DNA from: Symsagittifera roscoffensis
Lineage: Eukaryota > Xenacoelomorpha > Acoela > Convolutidae
DNA: 64,000 nt
Direction of reading: 5' to 3'
Assembly (NCBI RefSeq): GCF_963678635.1
Contig: NC_087064.1
Coordinates: 58,724,338-58,788,337 of the forward strand
Below, piece by piece: positions 45,997 through 57,157 of this stretch. The position numbers and the translations under genes are program-made. The notes below the pieces were generated by a model. It was not told the origin of the DNA and did not search any database. It saw nothing but the letters and a program-made list of their open reading frames with translations. The first letter of the stretch is position 1, and every line of letters starts with the position of its first letter.

Positions 45997-46663
45997 GTTA
46001 GTAGAATAACTGGGTGCAAGCAAAAGATTGGGCTCATTCAGCCACAAATTGGCGTTGTTTTAGTACTCCCGTACCACCGAAATCCACTGCTGCTCGCAAT
46101 TTAAATTTTAAAGCAAAACAATGTTTTATTTGAAGTTACTCAAGCTCTAAAGACACAATTGTATTGCTTATTTTTTTGGGTGTCGCCCAATAACCATAGA
46201 AAACAACATAAGAAAATCAAAAGATAACTATTCAAATTGAAATAGAGTCAAAAACTGAGATTTGGTATCATTTAAGGCGCTTTGGTTGCAAAATTGTCAT
46301 GTAGAATAACATTTATACTAACATACAGTATAAGAAAATTTCTTGATAAAAGTTGTTATTACAGACTCTAAGGCACTAAATTCGACTCATATATCAGTAT
46401 ATTATTTTGATTTATGGTACTGCAAATAAAACCAAGCGAAAATGTTCTTCAACTTCAGCAGAATTTTTCTTAGGGACAAATTGTTGGCGAATAATTGAAG
46501 AAGTCAGATCTATAAGACGAAACAAAAAATTAGTTCCTTGTGTGAGACAAAAATTTTTTTCCTTGTTTGAGCTACACGTTTATGAGTTTCAAAACTTCTA
46601 TGTAGAATTTTAAACTCCTAACATTGCTGTGAATTAGTTAAGGAAAAATGTGAGGTGATTGAT

Positions 46664-47131
46664 TAACAGTCACTGAACGTTGTGAAGACTCTTTTACAGA
46701 TCTTGGTAGTTTTTTGTTTTTTTTTTCAGGAAAAAGTTTTTAAATCTTTAAAAAACACAGATGTGCATTCATACTTTTTAATGTGCTTGTGTGAAAATAA
46801 ATTTTTTGAAGTCATTTCAACTTCATCTGCTAAATATTAGGTAAATGCGCTCTCAGAATCTAAACGTGGAATTAAAGCGAGAAAACATGAACTTCTAGTT
46901 TTGAAAAAAGATTTCAAGTTTTTGATTTCCCAGCGTAATCACGGCTTTACTGATTGATCCTTTTTTAAAGTTGAATTAATTTCATCAAAAAATTGTCAAT
47001 AAAAATTTGTACTAAAATTTAGGAGCATGGAGGCCATATATTTATGTTTTTATTTTTGAGAGTCGAGGTTGAATTTTTTTTCTAGAAACTGACTAGTTAA
47101 TTGATTACTTTCCAATTGTCTGTTGGCTACG
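46664..47131 (+). mobile_element. Helentron-like element (copy 14)
   Basis: Left end AACAGTCACTGAACGTTGTG, T-rich tract with CAGGAAAAAG, ATGTGCATTCATAC block; right end TTTCCAATTGTCTGTTGG then CTACG. Confidence 0.7.
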
Positions 47132-48094
47132 TTTCTTTAGGAGAAGAAACACTACTCAAATCAAAACAACAATTAAGTATTCATAACAAAAAAAAGTTAA
47201 CTGTACGTTCGCGTAAACTATACAACGTTCTGGCTAATTTGGAAACAGATATTCTGTCAAAATTAATCAAATTGATTTAGTCCTAGCCGAGTAGATTTTG
47301 GCTCAATTTTAGAGACAATCTAATAGTTAGTTCGAATGCTTGTACAAATAACATTCCAAAAACGAATAAAAATTGTCGATTGGTTAAGTTGTTTGAAGTT
47401 ATGATCAATTATACGGTGTGATATGTTTTCATATCTCTCTGACTTTTTGAAGGCTTTTTTGGGCTTGGCATTCTTCAATTCCCTCATGTTGACTTTACAT
47501 TGACCAGATATCAAATCAATTCAAAATATCAGAAGGTTAGTTTTTCTTAATCAAATGAATTTTGACAAACATACGTTTCTCAAAAATTGGAAATTTTGTT
47601 CTCAGCTTTTCCAACAAGCTTGATAACCTTCAGAGTCCGTTCAAGCTGGTGCACTTCGAATGTTAAACTAAAATTTCGTAAACGTTTTTAAAGCACATAG
47701 CTTGAAAACAGTGTACTTTTCTTCTTATTGAAAGTATTATAACATGATATTTTCATGGTTTATTTTTTTTTCGGATTAATTGAGCCATGCCCCACCCCCC
47801 TTCCCCGGAGGAATAACCAATTGAGTTCTCTTCACCCTCACGCCCGCGCAAAAACGGTTAAAAGCAACAAAAGAAGTCATTAAATGCCAGCATATGGTCG
47901 ATATATGAATATCAGGCAAAAAATTGACCCACTGATTATCATTTGAAATGATGTCGAGAAAAACTTCTGAAAATGAACTATCAATTTTTTTTTCAGTTTT
48001 TTTGGGAGACCCCTGCTACAAGGAAATCAAGTTACCAGTGTTGGTTGTTCTATTTTTGTATCTGAATACCGAAAGGATTTCTCGACAGCCCCTC

Positions 48095-48461
48095 AATAAT
48101 GTACGCAATAATCAGACTCTTATATAGGTCGCGATGGTTTTTTGTTTCGTTTTTTTTTGCGGTTTGAGTTTTGATTTCTTTTTGCGGCTTGAATTGTGGA
48201 AAGTAGTTTTCAGGTTCAATTGTGGAATGTAATTTTCGAAAAAAAAAATTTACCTATCGATCTAATTTTTTTTCAAGTTCAGTTAGTTTTAGCAAAAAAA
48301 GTATCAATCATAAAGTCATAAAGTGTTATTGGTGTTCAAAGGGCTTTAAGACCCTCTATTTATTTCTTTGAAGCTCGAAAGTTGAGATTAAAAAAAAACT
48401 AGTCAATATCTTCTTTGTTTATTTCCGTTCATGACTCTTTTCCAACTGTATGTTGGCTATG
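48095..48461 (+). mobile_element. Helentron-like element (copy 15)
   Basis: Left end AATGTACGCAATAATCAGAC then CTTATATAGGTC; right end CGTTCATGACTCTTTTCC, hairpin CCAACTGTATGTTGG and CTATG. The middle is shortened. Confidence 0.7.
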
Positions 48462-48760
48462 TTTTTGTGTGTATCATTTTTATTGCTTTTATTTCATTCT
48501 GGAAGTATTTTTGAGTTTTTATTTTTTGCACTCTTAATTTTTGTGTTTCACATTCGTTGGAGAATGTGAATCATTATTTCATATCATTCAAACTGATTTA
48601 AAGCAGTTATAAACATGCCTAAAGTACCCATTGAGCTATCTCCCCTCACACGGGAATGGGGAAGTTTGCTAAATTTGTTCAATTTGTCTTCAACACTTCA
48701 ATGGCTACTCAGTTTTTTAAGTGGAGAATATAAAAGCTTAAACATGAATGGGTGTTTCAG

Positions 48761-48867
48761 TCGGCCAAGTTTGTGGGTGATCTGTTCAACATTGGCCTGT
48801 ACGATATTCACAATGAGATGAAGGGCATCCCCTTCCTGGAGTGGGACGCACCCGAGGGCGTTGACGA
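48761..48867 (+). CDS. CLCN6: CLCN6 exon 14 (linker after the membrane domain)
   Basis: Acceptor TTTCAG, donor GTAAGA, phase 0 in and 2 out. It encodes [20 protein letters not shown] and [15 protein letters not shown], aligning with human [27 protein letters not shown]. Confidence 0.96.
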
Positions 48868-49198
48868 GTAAGAACCAAACATCCAATGAGTAGAAGATTT
48901 ATAATGAAAATTTTTCCCTCACAGTTTTTTCCAAACATTCTGCCTTTTTGCCATGAAATGGGAAAGCACAATACGAATTCTGAAAGATGCTCCAAAAATG
49001 GGTTTTCAAAAACTTTACGAAATACTATTTTAATACATTCATTTGAGCCGAGCGTTCCTAATTTTTTTCCGAAGTACAATAATTTGAGATATTTTCAAAA
49101 GCGCCCATTTCTCCAAAAAATTATGGTCAGACAAAGCTGATGAAGAGCTGAAGCTTTGTGAAGCAGATGGATCTATAATGAGTTGAAATCTTTTTCAG

Positions 49199-49403
49199 TC
49201 TGGAGGCGAAGGACATAATGTCCTCCAAACTACTGTGCATATTGCCACACAGCTCAGTGCAGCACGTGATCACTCTCCTCAAAGAAACCAACCACAACTC
49301 ATTCCCGGTCGTCACTCCCGACAACGTCAAGGGCGACAAGGAAGAATTGGATGTGATCGAACAGCTGCCGACTGGAATTGCCAGCGAGAACCTCCGATTC
49401 AGG
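49199..49403 (+). CDS. CLCN6: CLCN6 exon 15 (CBS domain 1)
   Basis: Acceptor TTTTTCAG, donor GTGGGT, phase 2 in and 0 out. It encodes LEAKDIMSSKLLCILPHSSV, then VITLLKETNHNSFPVVTPDN, the start and core of CBS1 (human ASDIMEPNLTYVYPHTRI, HAFPVVT). CBS domains in CLC proteins commonly bind adenine nucleotides and regulate gating. Confidence 0.95.
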
Positions 49404-49678
49404 GTGGGTTAAAAAACTACTGCATTTTAAGCAATAATAACCTGCTTCGTATGTTTCTATCTTTCTAAACAACATGCTGACATGAAACGAAACACTTGAT
49501 TAATTAAAATAACTACAAAGTGTTAATAAGCAAAAACTATACGCATAAATTTAACTTTAGCCGGTAAAATCTTAAAGACCCTAATAATAGGACATAATTC
49601 GTTGCAAAGTTTTAAATTGCAAACAATCAATGCTCTTGAACATGGAAAACTTGATATTTAATTGCTATTGAAAAACAT

Positions 49679-49973
49679 CGAAATTTCAAACGCGTTTTTC
49701 TCAAATTGGGTTGAGATTAGGCAAAAAATGACGAGAAAAAAATTGCTTTTAAATTTCACCAGATTTAATATGGTGCAATTTTTTTTCTTCAAAAATGGGT
49801 CTTTTTGCCTTTTTTACGTAAACCAGAATTACGCTCAAACTTCTTATGGTTTTTTTTACTGGGCTTTCGATTTAATTCTAGTTCAATTCAACTTCAAGTT
49901 TATTCCAGTTGCAAATGGCGTGAAAAAAACGTGACAGAACGTGTTCATGTTAAAAGCTGGTTGTATATTTAAT
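49679..49973 (+). repeat. Dispersed repeat, about 294 bp (forward copy)
   Basis: Forward partner of 44046-44339. It starts TTTCAAACGCGTTTTTCTCA and ends TTAAAAGCTGGTTGTATATT. A short Helentron-like internal fragment (GCGAAAAACGTGATCGAG) follows at about 49985-50055. Confidence 0.8.
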
Positions 49974-50689
49974 GGTTGAGCGGAATGCAATTTCCACTAT
50001 CAAACAGCTAAAGTTTAAAAGTCGCGAAAAACGTGATCGAGTTCTAGTTTCGATAATTACCCTTGCGATTAAAAATGGTATTGCAATCAGGTATTCGATT
50101 TTTTCCCGGTAAGCAACTTTGTTCACAGGACTCATCCGGATGTCTGGACTCATTTCTATATCTGTATAATAATGTATTCAAACTTAGTAGCGTTCCCTGC
50201 CAACTTAATCTGGAGGTAACGAATATGCCTGGGACGGCAAAATTCCTGGTTTCGAACCTGACCAGGACATAATTTTTTTAAACGGGAAATATTGTTTCAA
50301 ATCAAGTTGCCGGCCAATTATTTGTTTGTTTATGTGTTGTCGGCTAAAATCTTGGAATCGTTTTTTTTGCTTGCATTTTTTTTTGCAAGGTTGCTTTTAG
50401 TTTTTGATTAACTCCTACAGTTAATAATTTTACTCAACGTGACTTCTTATTTACTTGTTTTTTGCTTAGCTAAAAAAAGCCCTAGGGCCAATTTATATTG
50501 GACGATTATTTATCGGCGTGATACCTTTTTGGTTGTTTCAACTGAAGCAAAATTTGAACTATCCTCTCTGCATTTTTAAAGTTGGTTGTTTGCTTACCAA
50601 TTGGTTTGTTGAATTTTATTTTTTTTTTCGTTTTGGTTATTTATTTCAGTTTTTGCAAAAAATTTAGTTTTTCTCATACAAAAAACGTA

Positions 50690-52030
50690 CGAATTGGGAG
50701 ACCGCCTAGAGTTTTGAATGCCTGCATACTCTCCTAGAGTTTCTAGTTGTTCGGTCCTTCTGTCTACAGCCTTCGAACAACCTGAGGGGAATATTTGACC
50801 CCTATTTTTGATTTTTTTCATTTTCTCAAAAACTACCCTCTCAAATCTGAAAAACTGTCCTCTCAAAAATTACTCTCTCAACTCTCTGCATAAGTGGCTA
50901 CGCGCATTTTTTTTCTCAAGAAAAGTTATGGCCTTCAAAATAGTCAAATTTTTGACCGTTTTGTGATTTTTTTTGACATTTCTCAAAAACTAACCTCTCA
51001 AATCTGATATCGTGGGTTCAAAGGAGATAACGAGTAGGTTTGAAGTTTCCCTGCGTTAGTGGCATCTCACAAAGATTTTCACACTTATTTTTATTGTCCT
51101 CGTAAGTGTCAAATTTTTGATTTGTTGACCGTTTTGTTAAAACTTTTCGAATATTCTTGAAAACTACCCTACCATATATGAGATTTCGAGTTCAACTGAA
51201 AAAACGGGTTGTAAAAAGCTCAATTACTTATGCGACTACGCCCAAAATTTATGGCCCTCAAAATATACAAAACTCTGATTTTTGACCAATTTTTGAAACT
51301 TTTTGACTTTTCTCGAAAACTACTATGCCAAATCTGAGATTTTGGGTTCAATTACAGGTTGCGTTAGTTCTTTCTTTATAAGCGGCTACTCCTATTTTTC
51401 TCGCAAAAACTAAGACTCTCGGAAATGTCAAGTTTTGTATTTGTTCACCATTTTAACGACTTTTTCGATAACAAATTTGTCATTATAGGTTTAACCTAAA
51501 CAACAGGTAGCTACCTGCCCTACCCTTATAATTGGCTTAGCAGTTTGTGTTAGCAGTTTGTGTAAGAAAAAAATTTTGGCCATCAAACAAGTCAAAGTTT
51601 TGAAACTTTGACAGTTATTTGGAAACTTTTTGACTTCACGCGAAAACTACATTGACAATTATCAGGTTGCAATCAATCGAGAAACATAGTTTTTGGATTC
51701 TTCTCTGCTTAACCGGCCACAACCTGCTTTTTACAGAAAAAATTTATGGGCTTTGGAAAGTCTTTTGACCGTTTTTTAGAATTTACTTTCTTTTACTAAC
51801 ATGATCAAATCTGAGAAGAAAATTTCAATTGAAAGAACCGGTTGTGATAATTTTTCCTGCAGAAGCTGCGACTCGTTAATTTTTGGCAGAAAAATTTTGT
51901 CCCGGGGAAAATTTTCCAACCTATTTTAGTAGAGAAATAACTAAAGTTTTGGGCAAAGTCCAATTTTGGAATTCACATTTTTTGTGTCGCATCAGTACAG
52001 CGAATTTATTCAATATCGTACGTATCTCCA
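50690..52030 (+). repeat. Element containing a degenerate tandem array, second copy
   Basis: It has the same leader, repeated AACTACCCT(C/A)(T/C)CAAATCTGAGAT blocks (near 50825, 50988, 51163, 51319) and tail (CGCATCAGTACAGCGAATT, CCAGCTTTAGCTGC) as 22625-24075. Units are about 155-175 bases and strongly diverged. Confidence 0.75.
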
Positions 52031-52159
52031 GCTTTAGCTGCTCCTCAATTTTTTATCGGACAAATTTTAGTTCACCTTGTTTGTTTCAACATTTAAAATT
52101 TTTTCTGGTTTTATGTTTAGGTTGTATCGAAAGTGGCGCGAAGCTCCAACTTCGCCTCT

Positions 52160-52380
52160 GTGGAAAATTTAACTTTCAGATTTCCCAGCGAAATATAAAG
52201 TTTACCTATTGATCCAGTTTTCTCAGATTGGGTTAAGTTTATCCAAAAATCTTAATAAATTGTTTTAAAAATCAAAGAGCTTTAAGGCCGTCTTTTTTCA
52301 TAGAAAATCGAAAATTGAGATTTGAAAAAGTTTTTTTTTCTGGTTACTTCATTAACTCTCTTTAAAACGTCCGTTTAATG
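52160..52380 (+). mobile_element. Helentron-like element, 3' part (copy 16)
   Basis: TTTCAGATTTCCCAGCGAAA, CCTATTGATCCAGTTTTCTC and AGAGCTTTAAGGCCG blocks, then a decayed right end. It is preceded by GCGAAGCTCCAACTTCGCC, a 6 bp hairpin motif also related to 57790 and 58042. Confidence 0.6.
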
Positions 52381-52435
52381 ACAGCAAGAATAAATTGTGA
52401 ATTTTAGCGTGATTAGTTATCATGTGTCGTTTCAG

Positions 52436-52533
52436 AGGACTTCGATCATGGAGTCCATGCAGACGCCCTCTAGAAAGAGTCTGGCGGAGGCAGCTGCCAA
52501 GGCAGACGGGACCGCACAGTTCCTCACTCTCCC
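52436..52533 (+). CDS. CLCN6: CLCN6 exon 16 (variable insert within CBS1)
   Basis: Acceptor TTTCAG, donor GTTAGT, phase 0 in and 2 out. It encodes RTSIMESMQTPSRKSLAEAA and KADGTAQFLTL. It corresponds to the Ser- and Lys-rich variable segment between the halves of CBS1 in human ClC-6 (RKRSQSMKS); sequence similarity is low here, but the flanking phases fit exactly. Confidence 0.85.
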
Positions 52534-52562
52534 GTTAGTTGCATTCTAGCTAACATAACTCT

Positions 52563-52760
52563 CACCAGCGGGAATTTCACGAGCAGGGATGCAATTGTTC
52601 CGACCATTTGAAAAATGAGAAGGAACTTGTATTCGGGTGCGTTTTACTTTTTTTCCGCGCAGTAGCAAGTACCACAAATAATTATTAGAAAGGGTCGAGT
52701 GATATATCATATTTAAGCTCTTTCAGTCTCAAATTTTCAAAAAGTTGTTCCAGTATTGAG
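52563..52760. repeat. Dispersed repeat, weakly conserved
   Basis: TTCCGACCATTTGAAAAATG and GGGTCGAGTGATATATCATA blocks resemble 16400-16610 (TTCCGACCATTGAAAATTGG, GGTTGAGTGATACATCGAAC). A block AATAATTATTAGAA(A)GG also occurs at 63428. Confidence 0.5.
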
Positions 52761-54588
52761 ACAAACAGATTTAAAAAAAATTTGAATTTTTGTTTTAATT
52801 CGAGCAAATAAGCAAGCAAACAGACTTACAATAGCTTATATTAATAGCTTATTAGCTGACAATTCAGTTTTTTAGCGCCTTTTCGAAATGAAAAATTTGA
52901 AAAATTCCAAGAACTATTAAAAAAATATTTTGATTTTTTTGAGTTTTTTTTGTGTTTCTAATCATTTTTCTTCAAAAACGGTTTGTTCGTTTTGTTTATT
53001 TTACTATGGCTGTTGACTGTGCTTAGGTTTTAGTTTTTCGTTCAGATCCTTTCATTACAACACGCAGAAAAGAAACGGCACTTTGAAACAAAGTTTAATT
53101 TGAATTAAAACGACACTTTTGTGATGTATTTTTATTTAAAAACTATAGTTGAAACATTCTGTGCCATTTGCACAACCACCTACTATCCTTGTTGTCGATT
53201 GGTTTTCTAATGCTTTCAACTTCCAACTGACCTTTCAGTCTAATTTTATTGATGTGAGTCACTGAAGTGACGAGAAGCAATTATTGTTTAGCTAATGTTT
53301 TTTTTTCCAACACCTTTTATTCAATTCGAAGAAAGCCTGCAAGTCAAGATAAGTCAAGATTTGGATTCCAAAACAAATTCTAAAAAATCGTCCTGATTTC
53401 GAGTAAACTTTCCGTTTTTCAGACTAAATGACAAAAAAGAACAAATTACGCGATGATTTTGTAAAAAAAAAATTGGACCCTTATTTAATTGTCATGTGGC
53501 TTACACGTTAGTTTAGCGCTTATATTGTCTCATTAGACTAATTTCATCTCCCTTTACAGGAAATTTATTTGTAAAAAATTTATGCTGCCGGCTATCTTTG
53601 GTTTTGGTTCTTTCCCGGGACGAAGCGCTCACCTTATGTTTTGACCGTCTCGACCAAAAACTGTTTTTTTTTTCGACCGTCTCTACTAAAATTCGGTATG
53701 TTTTCCCCAGATTCGACCAAAATTTGTTACGTTTCGACTACGCTCGGCCGAAAAAAAATGTGCTCAACCGTGCTTGACCCTAGTAAGTTATGTTTTAACC
53801 TTCCTCGACCAAATTTGGGTATATTTTTCGACTTTCAAACAAAACGATTTATCTAAATTTAAACATTATATTTTATGTTTTTTATGATGCTATTTTATCA
53901 GTTTGAAATTAAAAGAGGTATTTGCAATTTAAATGCCATGACGATATCAACTTTTTTAAGCTGTTTTTCCCATGTTTTGCGATACTCTTTTGCAGTTTGA
54001 GTCAAAATGGTTTAACAAAATATGTTGATGTTTGGAAGAAACTTTTCTTTTTGACTCAGGTCAATCGATATTTTTCGACCGTGCTCGAGGAATATTTCAG
54101 CAGTGCTCGAGGTACGTTTCAAATTTGTGCTCGACCCAAACCCCTGTCTCGACTATTCTTTTTCGGTCGAACACTGACATCTGCTCGACTTTGAAAGTCG
54201 AAACTTAAAGTGAGTACCTCAACCTGGTTATAGCGAAGGTCATTTTCATCTTTTGCCCCGATCATTTTACAAATTTGGTGAGCAGCTTTTATTTTTTCAA
54301 TTGTTGGCATAAAAATTAAGGTTGTTGGCGAAACAAAATTGGTATAAGTGAATACGTTAACACCAAAAAAACATTAACCACAAATACTGCTCACTAAAGC
54401 CGACGAAATTATTCGTACGCCTTTTTCACGATCCGACAAAAGTGTTATCGAAATATTGCGGTTCGAGTCATGGCTGAAAGGGATTTTTATAAAATATCAG
54501 TTGACCACTTACAACGCTCCTGCATGCCAGTTTCCTTCTCACCTTCAGTGATTGGAACAATAAGTCAAATGGTTTTGTTCTTTTTCAG

Positions 54589-54745
54589 AGGTACAGATGA
54601 CCCTAACTTGATCAAGGACAGGTACAATGACATCAAGACTAACCCAGTTGAACCAATGAGCAAAGTGCGATTCCATGGCGTGGTAACTCGGGCTCAACTA
54701 GTGACACTTCTGAAGAACCAAGTGTGGTACGATCCAGAAGCAGGG
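54589..54745 (+). CDS. CLCN6: CLCN6 exon 17 (end of CBS1)
   Basis: Acceptor TTTTTCAG, donor GTGAGT, phase 2 in and 0 out. It encodes VRFHGVVTRAQLVTLLKNQV and WYDPEAG, aligning with human LTFHGLILRSQLVTLLVRGV. Confidence 0.95.
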
Positions 54746-54998
54746 GTGAGTACGGGTCGTCTAATCAAGTACTGAGGTTTATGTTTTATTATTTGCTTTT
54801 GTTTTCATAATTGTATAAACACATAAATAATAATTTAATCAAAATGCAACGCTATCTGAATTTTACCTCTCTCCGAACGTAGATTTGAAATGAGCACTAT
54901 GCAAAGAACTCTCTCGGAAACAGCTTTTTTCTAATGAATCTGTCCCGTGTGTTTTTCATGTACATTCCCCAATAATGTTCTTGACTCCCTGTTTGTAG

Positions 54999-55106
54999 GC
55001 GATGTCTCAGCGTGAGTTGGACCACTGGCAGATGATCGAGGACTACCCCAGGTATCCCTCTGTGTCCGACCTTGACCTCTCCAATATTCCAAAGTCCGTC
55101 GTCATG
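54999..55106 (+). CDS. CLCN6: CLCN6 exon 18 (inter-CBS linker)
   Basis: Acceptor TTTGTAG, donor GTAAGA, 36 codons, phase 0. It encodes HWQMIEDYPRYPSVSDLDLS, aligning with human EMAEDYPRYPDIHDLDLT. Confidence 0.95.
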
Positions 55107-55236
55107 GTAAGATTGATTACCCACACTTATTCTTATGCTATCCTTTCACCTAAGAATGCTTAAGGCAAACTTCTGCTCATTTCAAAAGGTTCACTGACAC
55201 GGATTCTGATGGTTTTCAGCGGAATATAGATGTCTT

Positions 55237-55526
55237 CAGGGGCGTATTTAGGGGTGGGGGGCGAAGGCCTCCATTTTCAGGGATTTGACCCTCTCACCAA
55301 CCAAAGGGACCCCCTTTGGTATTATTTCATGACATCCATTTTAGGCCGACCAATTTTTTTTTCAAAAAAATTTTTACTTGTTTTTTTAAATTTTCCTGCG
55401 GCGCAAGAATTATAATCACAGTACTGTCTTTAATCAATTTGGTTGATCTAAAAAAACCAAAAATAATTTTGAGGAACTTTTGAAATAGCGCCCCTCCCCC
55501 TCGAGAGAACCCTAGATCTGCCTCTG
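55237..55526. mobile_element. Intact hAT-type MITE with 8 bp target duplication
   Basis: The 290 bp element starts CAGGGGCGTATTTAGGGG and ends CCTAGATCTGCCTCTG (reverse complement CAGAGGCAGATCTAGG), giving imperfect inverted ends. It is flanked on both sides by GATGTCTT (55229-55236 and 55527-55534), an exact 8 bp direct repeat as expected for hAT transposition. It lies in intron 18. Diverged relatives are at 14666, 19103 and 40352. Confidence 0.9.
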
Positions 55527-55716
55527 GATGTCTTCATGTAATAATTCGAAGAACACTGCTTGTTTTCCCCAATTAAGTAGTAAATATGGCACAGAAGTGG
55601 GTCAATTAAGGATTTTGTAACTTAAGTTCAAGATGAGGATTTCGATTTACAGAAGAAACTAAATTTTGGCGTCAAATGTCTGTTTTATTTGTTTTTAGTA
55701 CTTTTTGTTTATGTAG

Positions 55717-55842
55717 GACGTGACGCCTTACATGAAGAGTAGTCCGTACATAGTGTCTCCCCACCTGGTGGCGCCGAAGGTGTTCAACTTCTTCCGCACC
55801 ATGGGACTGCGGCACCTCCCAGTCGTCAACAGCATCGGAGAG
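55717..55842 (+). CDS. CLCN6: CLCN6 exon 19 (CBS domain 2)
   Basis: Acceptor ATGTAG, donor GCAAGA (non-canonical GC), 42 codons, phase 0. It encodes DVTPYMKSSPYIVSPHLVAP and VFNFFRTMGLRHLPVVNSIG plus E, nearly identical in type to human DVTPYMNPSPFTVSPNTHVS and RTMGLRHLPVVNAVGE. Confidence 0.97.
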
Positions 55843-57157
55843 GCAAGACATAGCACCACATATCACACCTTCCATACATAGATATGATTAATTCTACACT
55901 TACTTAGGTAGTGGTTTTTAAGAGTAAGAACGTAGTGACTACTCTTATATAGGTCTTGCTGATTTTTTTTTGTTTTTTTTTTCAGGAATATTAAAAAATT
56001 ATATTATATTTAATTATATTATATTTAAAAAAACTTATATAGGTCTTGCTGATTTTTTTGTTTTTTTTTCAGGAATATTAAAAAATTATATTATATTTAA
56101 TTATATTATATTTAGTTTTATCATATTGGAATAGTTTTATCACAAAAATGTCAAAAATGAATTCTTCTAAAAGTTAAAAAGCCTTAAAGGTTTTTTCTTG
56201 AATTTCGAAAAATTAAATTTTTTTCAAAAATCAAGTCATTTTTTGATTCCTTGCGTTCATTACTCTTTTCCAACTGTCAGTTGGCTATGCCTAATTTACT
56301 TCTACATAATTTTTTTCTTTCGTCTTTCGCAATCGTCAAAGAAGAAAACTTTCAGACCAAATCAATGAGAATTTTGCAAATGTTGAGCTCATAAGATAGT
56401 GGTTATATCAGACAGTTTGAAATACATTTTCATACATTCAATAAACGATTGAAATGAAAGAAGGTCACACTATGTTTGAAAGAAGGTCACACTTTGTCTA
56501 TTTGATAAATTTATTGCAACAATTAGACTAAACTAAGCTCTTCAGAAGCAAATTTGCAAATGACGCACGAAAATCTGGTATGACGTTCAATTTCGGCAAA
56601 AAAATGATATAAAATGTTACCAATTGATTGAGTTTGTGCTCAAATTGGGTCAGTTTTGTTAAATGTTAATTATGAAATCAGTTTGAAACTGAAAAAGCTA
56701 AGTTATATTGTGTCTTTAAAGAAAATCAAAAGTTCAGAGATGATCAGCCTAATTGTTTGGATGTTTTTATATGTGCGTAGCGTAGCGATGCAAACATTTT
56801 TTTCCAATCTAAGTCACCAATAAAAACGCTAGTTTTGGTGACAATTTTGATTTAGGAGGCTGCAATAGCAGTATTTTTAAATGTGCTTTGGCATTTGATT
56901 TGTAGTTATTTAAAACATTTGATGATTTTTCAATTCATCAATTGAACCGAAAAAAAGCTATTTATTTCATACAACAGTATAATAATTAAAATCCCATTTC
57001 AGCAATCTTCCAACTCGATATACTTGCTCAAGATGCGAATTAGCGAGCAGAGGACAAAAACTAATTTTTAGCGTATCCGAAATCCTTTAGTTATCGTTAG
57101 AGTAATCAGCTTAAAGTTGGGTAGTCTTAGCCCGCATTGTGAGCTGAAACTGTTTAG
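55843..57157 (+). other. CLCN6: GC-AG intron 19
   Basis: The donor reads GAG|GCAAGA and the acceptor TGTTTAG|ATT. No GT donor fits: reading on from the exon gives Gly-Lys-Thr then TAG at 55852. Splicing at GC restores the conserved GE|IVGVITR junction of CBS2. GC donors normally need a strong AG|GCAAG consensus, which is present. Confidence 0.92.
55918..56289 (+). mobile_element. Helentron-like element with internal 90 bp duplication (copy 17)
   Basis: Left end TTTAAGAGTAAGAACGTAGT; right end GCGTTCATTACTCTTTTCC, perfect hairpin CCAACTGTCAGTTGG and CTATG. The segment CTTATATAGGTCTTGCTGAT through the TTATATTTAA run occurs twice, starting at 55944 and 56034. Confidence 0.8.

Noticed and set aside
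50190-50275. Second box-B-like segment (CTGGTTTCGAACCTGACCAGG)
   Set aside because: It forms a hairpin but has no matching A box or full cloverleaf.
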